7,310 nt of DNA from an uncultured Clostridia bacterium (GTDB lineage Bacteria > Bacillota > Clostridia > Oscillospirales > Oscillospiraceae). Below, in pieces: positions 5,857 to 7,310 of the stretch. Location of the stretch: NCBI GenBank assembly GCA_947177115.1, contig CAMWTG010000139.1, positions 1-7,310 on the forward strand, read 5' to 3'. The notes under the pieces were generated by a model, which saw nothing but the letters and a program-made list of their open reading frames with translations, was not told where the DNA came from and ran no database searches. The translations under genes and the position numbers were made by a program. Each line of letters begins with the position of its first letter. The first letter of the stretch is position 1.

Positions 5857-7272
5857 ATGAAGAAAGCAATAGCTCTTGTACTCGCGCTTGTCATGTCCCT
5901 TGCTCTGCTCACCGCCTGCGGCGGCAGCGGGAACAATCCTGGCTCCAACAGCAGCACCCCCGGCTCCAACAGCAGCAATTCCGGCAGCGGCGGAGACGCC
6001 AACAGCGGTGTGCCCAGCTATGCCAGCCTGAAGGTCGGCGAGGATTACACCGACATCACCGCCGAGCTCCGCGTCATCACCCACCGCACTGACATCATTG
6101 ATACCACTTTCGCCGGCTACGTGGCCGAGTTCAACAAGCTCTATCCCAACATCAAGATCAACTATGAAGGCATCACCAACTACGCCGATGACATGACCAC
6201 CCGCATTTCCTCCAACAACTGGGGCGACATCTGCATGGTCCCCACCACGATCCAGCTGCCCGACCTGGGCTTGTACTTCCACCCCCTGTGCCAGCTCAGC
6301 GAGATCGAGGCGGACTATAACTTCGCCACCAACCGCGCCTATGACGGCCTGGTCTACGGCATCCCCTCCACCGGCAACGCCCAGGGCATCATCTATAATA
6401 AGAAGGTTGCCGAGGCCGCCGGCTACACCAGCGAGAACATGCCCAAGACCCCGGACGAGTTTATCCAGTTCCTTCAGGACATCAAGGACAAGACCGATGC
6501 CATCCCCCTGTATACCAACTTTGCCGCCGGGTGGACCATGGGCGCCTGGGATGCCTACATTGGCGGCGGCGCAACTGCCGACCCCGACTGGATGAACATT
6601 ACCATGCCCCAGACCCACGATGCTTTTGCTGACCGGGGCGATGGCACCGGTCCCTACGCTGTCTACAAGATCCTGTACGATGCCGTGAGCATGGGCCTCA
6701 CCGAGGATTCTCCCACCGCCACAGACTGGGAGGGATGCAAGCCCATGATCAACAACGGCGAGATCGGCGTCATGGTCCTTGGCTCCTGGGCCATCGTCCA
6801 GATGCAGGAGGCCGGCCCCAACGCCGCCGACATCGGCTATATGCCCTTCCCCATCTCCGTGGGCGGCACTCAGTACGCCTCCGCCGGTTCCGACTACTGC
6901 TACGGCGTGAACAACGCCGCCTCCGACAACAACAAGATCGCCTCCATGCTGTACATCAAGTGGCTCACCGAGTCCAGCAACTTCGCCTATGACCAGGGCG
7001 GCGTACCTGTGCTGAAGAGCCAGGCCTATCCCGACACCCTGGCCGCCTTCGATGGCATCACCCTGCTGGAGGACACCCCCGCCCCCACTGAGCTGGCCAC
7101 CCTCCAGTCCGATGTCAACCGCGAGAGTGAGATCTCTCTGAACGCCGACAACACCCACGTCCAGCGCATCGTGGAGGCCGTTGTCACCGGCAGCGAGACC
7201 TATGACGAAATTATCGCCGATTGGAATGCCCGGTGGAACGCCGCCGTGGACCGCTACGCGCCGCAGTCCTGA
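5857..7272 (+). CDS. ABC transporter sugar-binding lipoprotein (SBP family 1)
   Basis: A 471-residue extracellular solute-binding protein of the type that feeds CUT1 oligosaccharide ABC importers. It starts with a lipoprotein signal peptide: MKK, a hydrophobic run, then the lipobox LTAC with lipidated Cys21. A flexible Gly/Ser/Asn linker (22-52) contains a duplicated PGSNSS. The binding domain follows: FNKLYPNIKINYEG (86-99), then YGIPSTGNAQGIIYNKKV, a classic family-1 stretch (YG-P near an N-K/D motif). Later come NNGEIGVMVLGSWAI and a C-terminal helical end at WNARWNAAVDRYAP. The length is usual for the family. Many aromatic residues are consistent with oligosaccharide stacking, but the ligand cannot be read from the sequence. 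Codon use is strongly biased to C-ending codons (AAC, ATC, TAC, GCC, GGC), unlike the kinase fragment, as expected for a highly expressed gene. Permease genes and an ATPase would be expected downstream or elsewhere in the genome. Confidence 0.95.
   Translation: MKKAIALVLALVMSLALLTACGGSGNNPGSNSSTPGSNSSNSGSGGDANSGVPSYASLKVGEDYTDITAELRVITHRTDIIDTTFAGYVAEFNKLYPNIKINYEGITNYADDMTTRISSNNWGDICMVPTTIQLPDLGLYFHPLCQLSEIEADYNFATNRAYDGLVYGIPSTGNAQGIIYNKKVAEAAGYTSENMPKTPDEFIQFLQDIKDKTDAIPLYTNFAAGWTMGAWDAYIGGGATADPDWMNITMPQTHDAFADRGDGTGPYAVYKILYDAVSMGLTEDSPTATDWEGCKPMINNGEIGVMVLGSWAIVQMQEAGPNAADIGYMPFPISVGGTQYASAGSDYCYGVNNAASDNNKIASMLYIKWLTESSNFAYDQGGVPVLKSQAYPDTLAAFDGITLLEDTPAPTELATLQSDVNRESEISLNADNTHVQRIVEAVVTGSETYDEIIADWNARWNAAVDRYAPQS
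5941..5977 (+). repeat. 21-bp tandem duplication in the lipoprotein linker
   Basis: The 16-mer GGCTCCAACAGCAGCA occurs at 5941-5956 and again at 5962-5977, a 21-bp period, encoding GSNSS twice in frame. It probably arose by slippage and can change the linker length without breaking the reading frame. Confidence 0.8.
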
Positions 7273-7273
7273 C

Positions 7274-7308
7274 CTGACAAGATATCTTGTCAGAGGGGAT
7301 GGGTCCCC
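7274..7308 (+). promoter_or_regulatory. Two adjacent hairpins after the binding-protein gene
   Basis: CTGACAAGATATCTTGTCAG (7274-7293) is a perfect 20-bp palindrome, an 8-bp RNA stem with an ATAT loop, beginning 2 nt after the stop codon. Next comes GGGGA-TGGG-TCCCC (7295-7308), a 5-bp stem. No T-run follows the first hairpin, so it is not a classical terminator by itself; a T-run after the second could lie beyond the window. Known roles for hairpins between a binding-protein gene and permease genes are partial termination and 3'-end protection of the binding-protein mRNA. Confidence 0.6.
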
Positions 7309-7310
7309 CA

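Noticed and set aside
5788..7158. Minus-strand open frame opposite the binding-protein gene
   Set aside because: A Gly/Val-repetitive translation with no domain, which would run through the promoter region; it mirrors the C-ending codon bias of the real gene.

Overview
The window looks like a piece of chromosome from a fairly GC-rich member of the Clostridia (Firmicutes), perhaps an Oscillospiraceae/Ruminococcaceae-type gut bacterium. The evidence is AGGAGG-type ribosome binding sites, sigma-A promoters with 17-nt spacers in AT-rich gaps between GC-rich genes, a lipoprotein-anchored ABC solute-binding protein with a Ser/Gly/Asn linker, and a BceS-like histidine kinase tail. The organism assignment is inference; no rRNA or other marker gene is present.

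Layout. Positions 1-180 (+) hold the last 59 codons of a sensor histidine kinase that begins outside the window. It is followed by a perfect 16-bp stem-loop terminator with a T-rich tail (225-265). Converging on it from the right is a tight three-gene minus-strand operon, in transcription order: a cytoplasmic two-domain SGNH/CE2-like carbohydrate esterase (4422-3328), a phosphoglucomutase/phosphomannomutase-family enzyme (3292-1613) and a GH1 beta-glucosidase (1608-325). The 194-nt gap 4423-4616 carries divergent promoters. On its other side are a LacI-family regulator (4617-5621, +) with its own terminator (5639-5680), and then, behind a near-consensus promoter (5761-5789), a lipoprotein sugar-binding protein of the ABC CUT1 type (5857-7272, +). 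Two adjacent hairpins follow that gene at the right edge (7274-7308), where permease genes would be expected next.

How the genes could work together (inference). This appears to be a LacI-controlled glycan-use locus. The lipoprotein captures an oligosaccharide for import. Inside the cell the esterase removes acyl (probably acetyl) groups, GH1 releases beta-linked terminal sugars, and the mutase interconverts sugar-1-phosphate and sugar-6-phosphate for glycolysis. An intracellular esterase plus a mutase suggests that acetylated oligosaccharides are imported and partly phosphorolysed; acetylated beta-mannan or xylan/glucan fragments are the obvious candidates. The noncoding DNA around the binding-protein promoter holds four copies of a (G/T)TTAGC core, two of them within inverted repeats, which are candidate operators for the LacI regulator. 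No RNA gene, insertion sequence, CRISPR array or phage gene was found.
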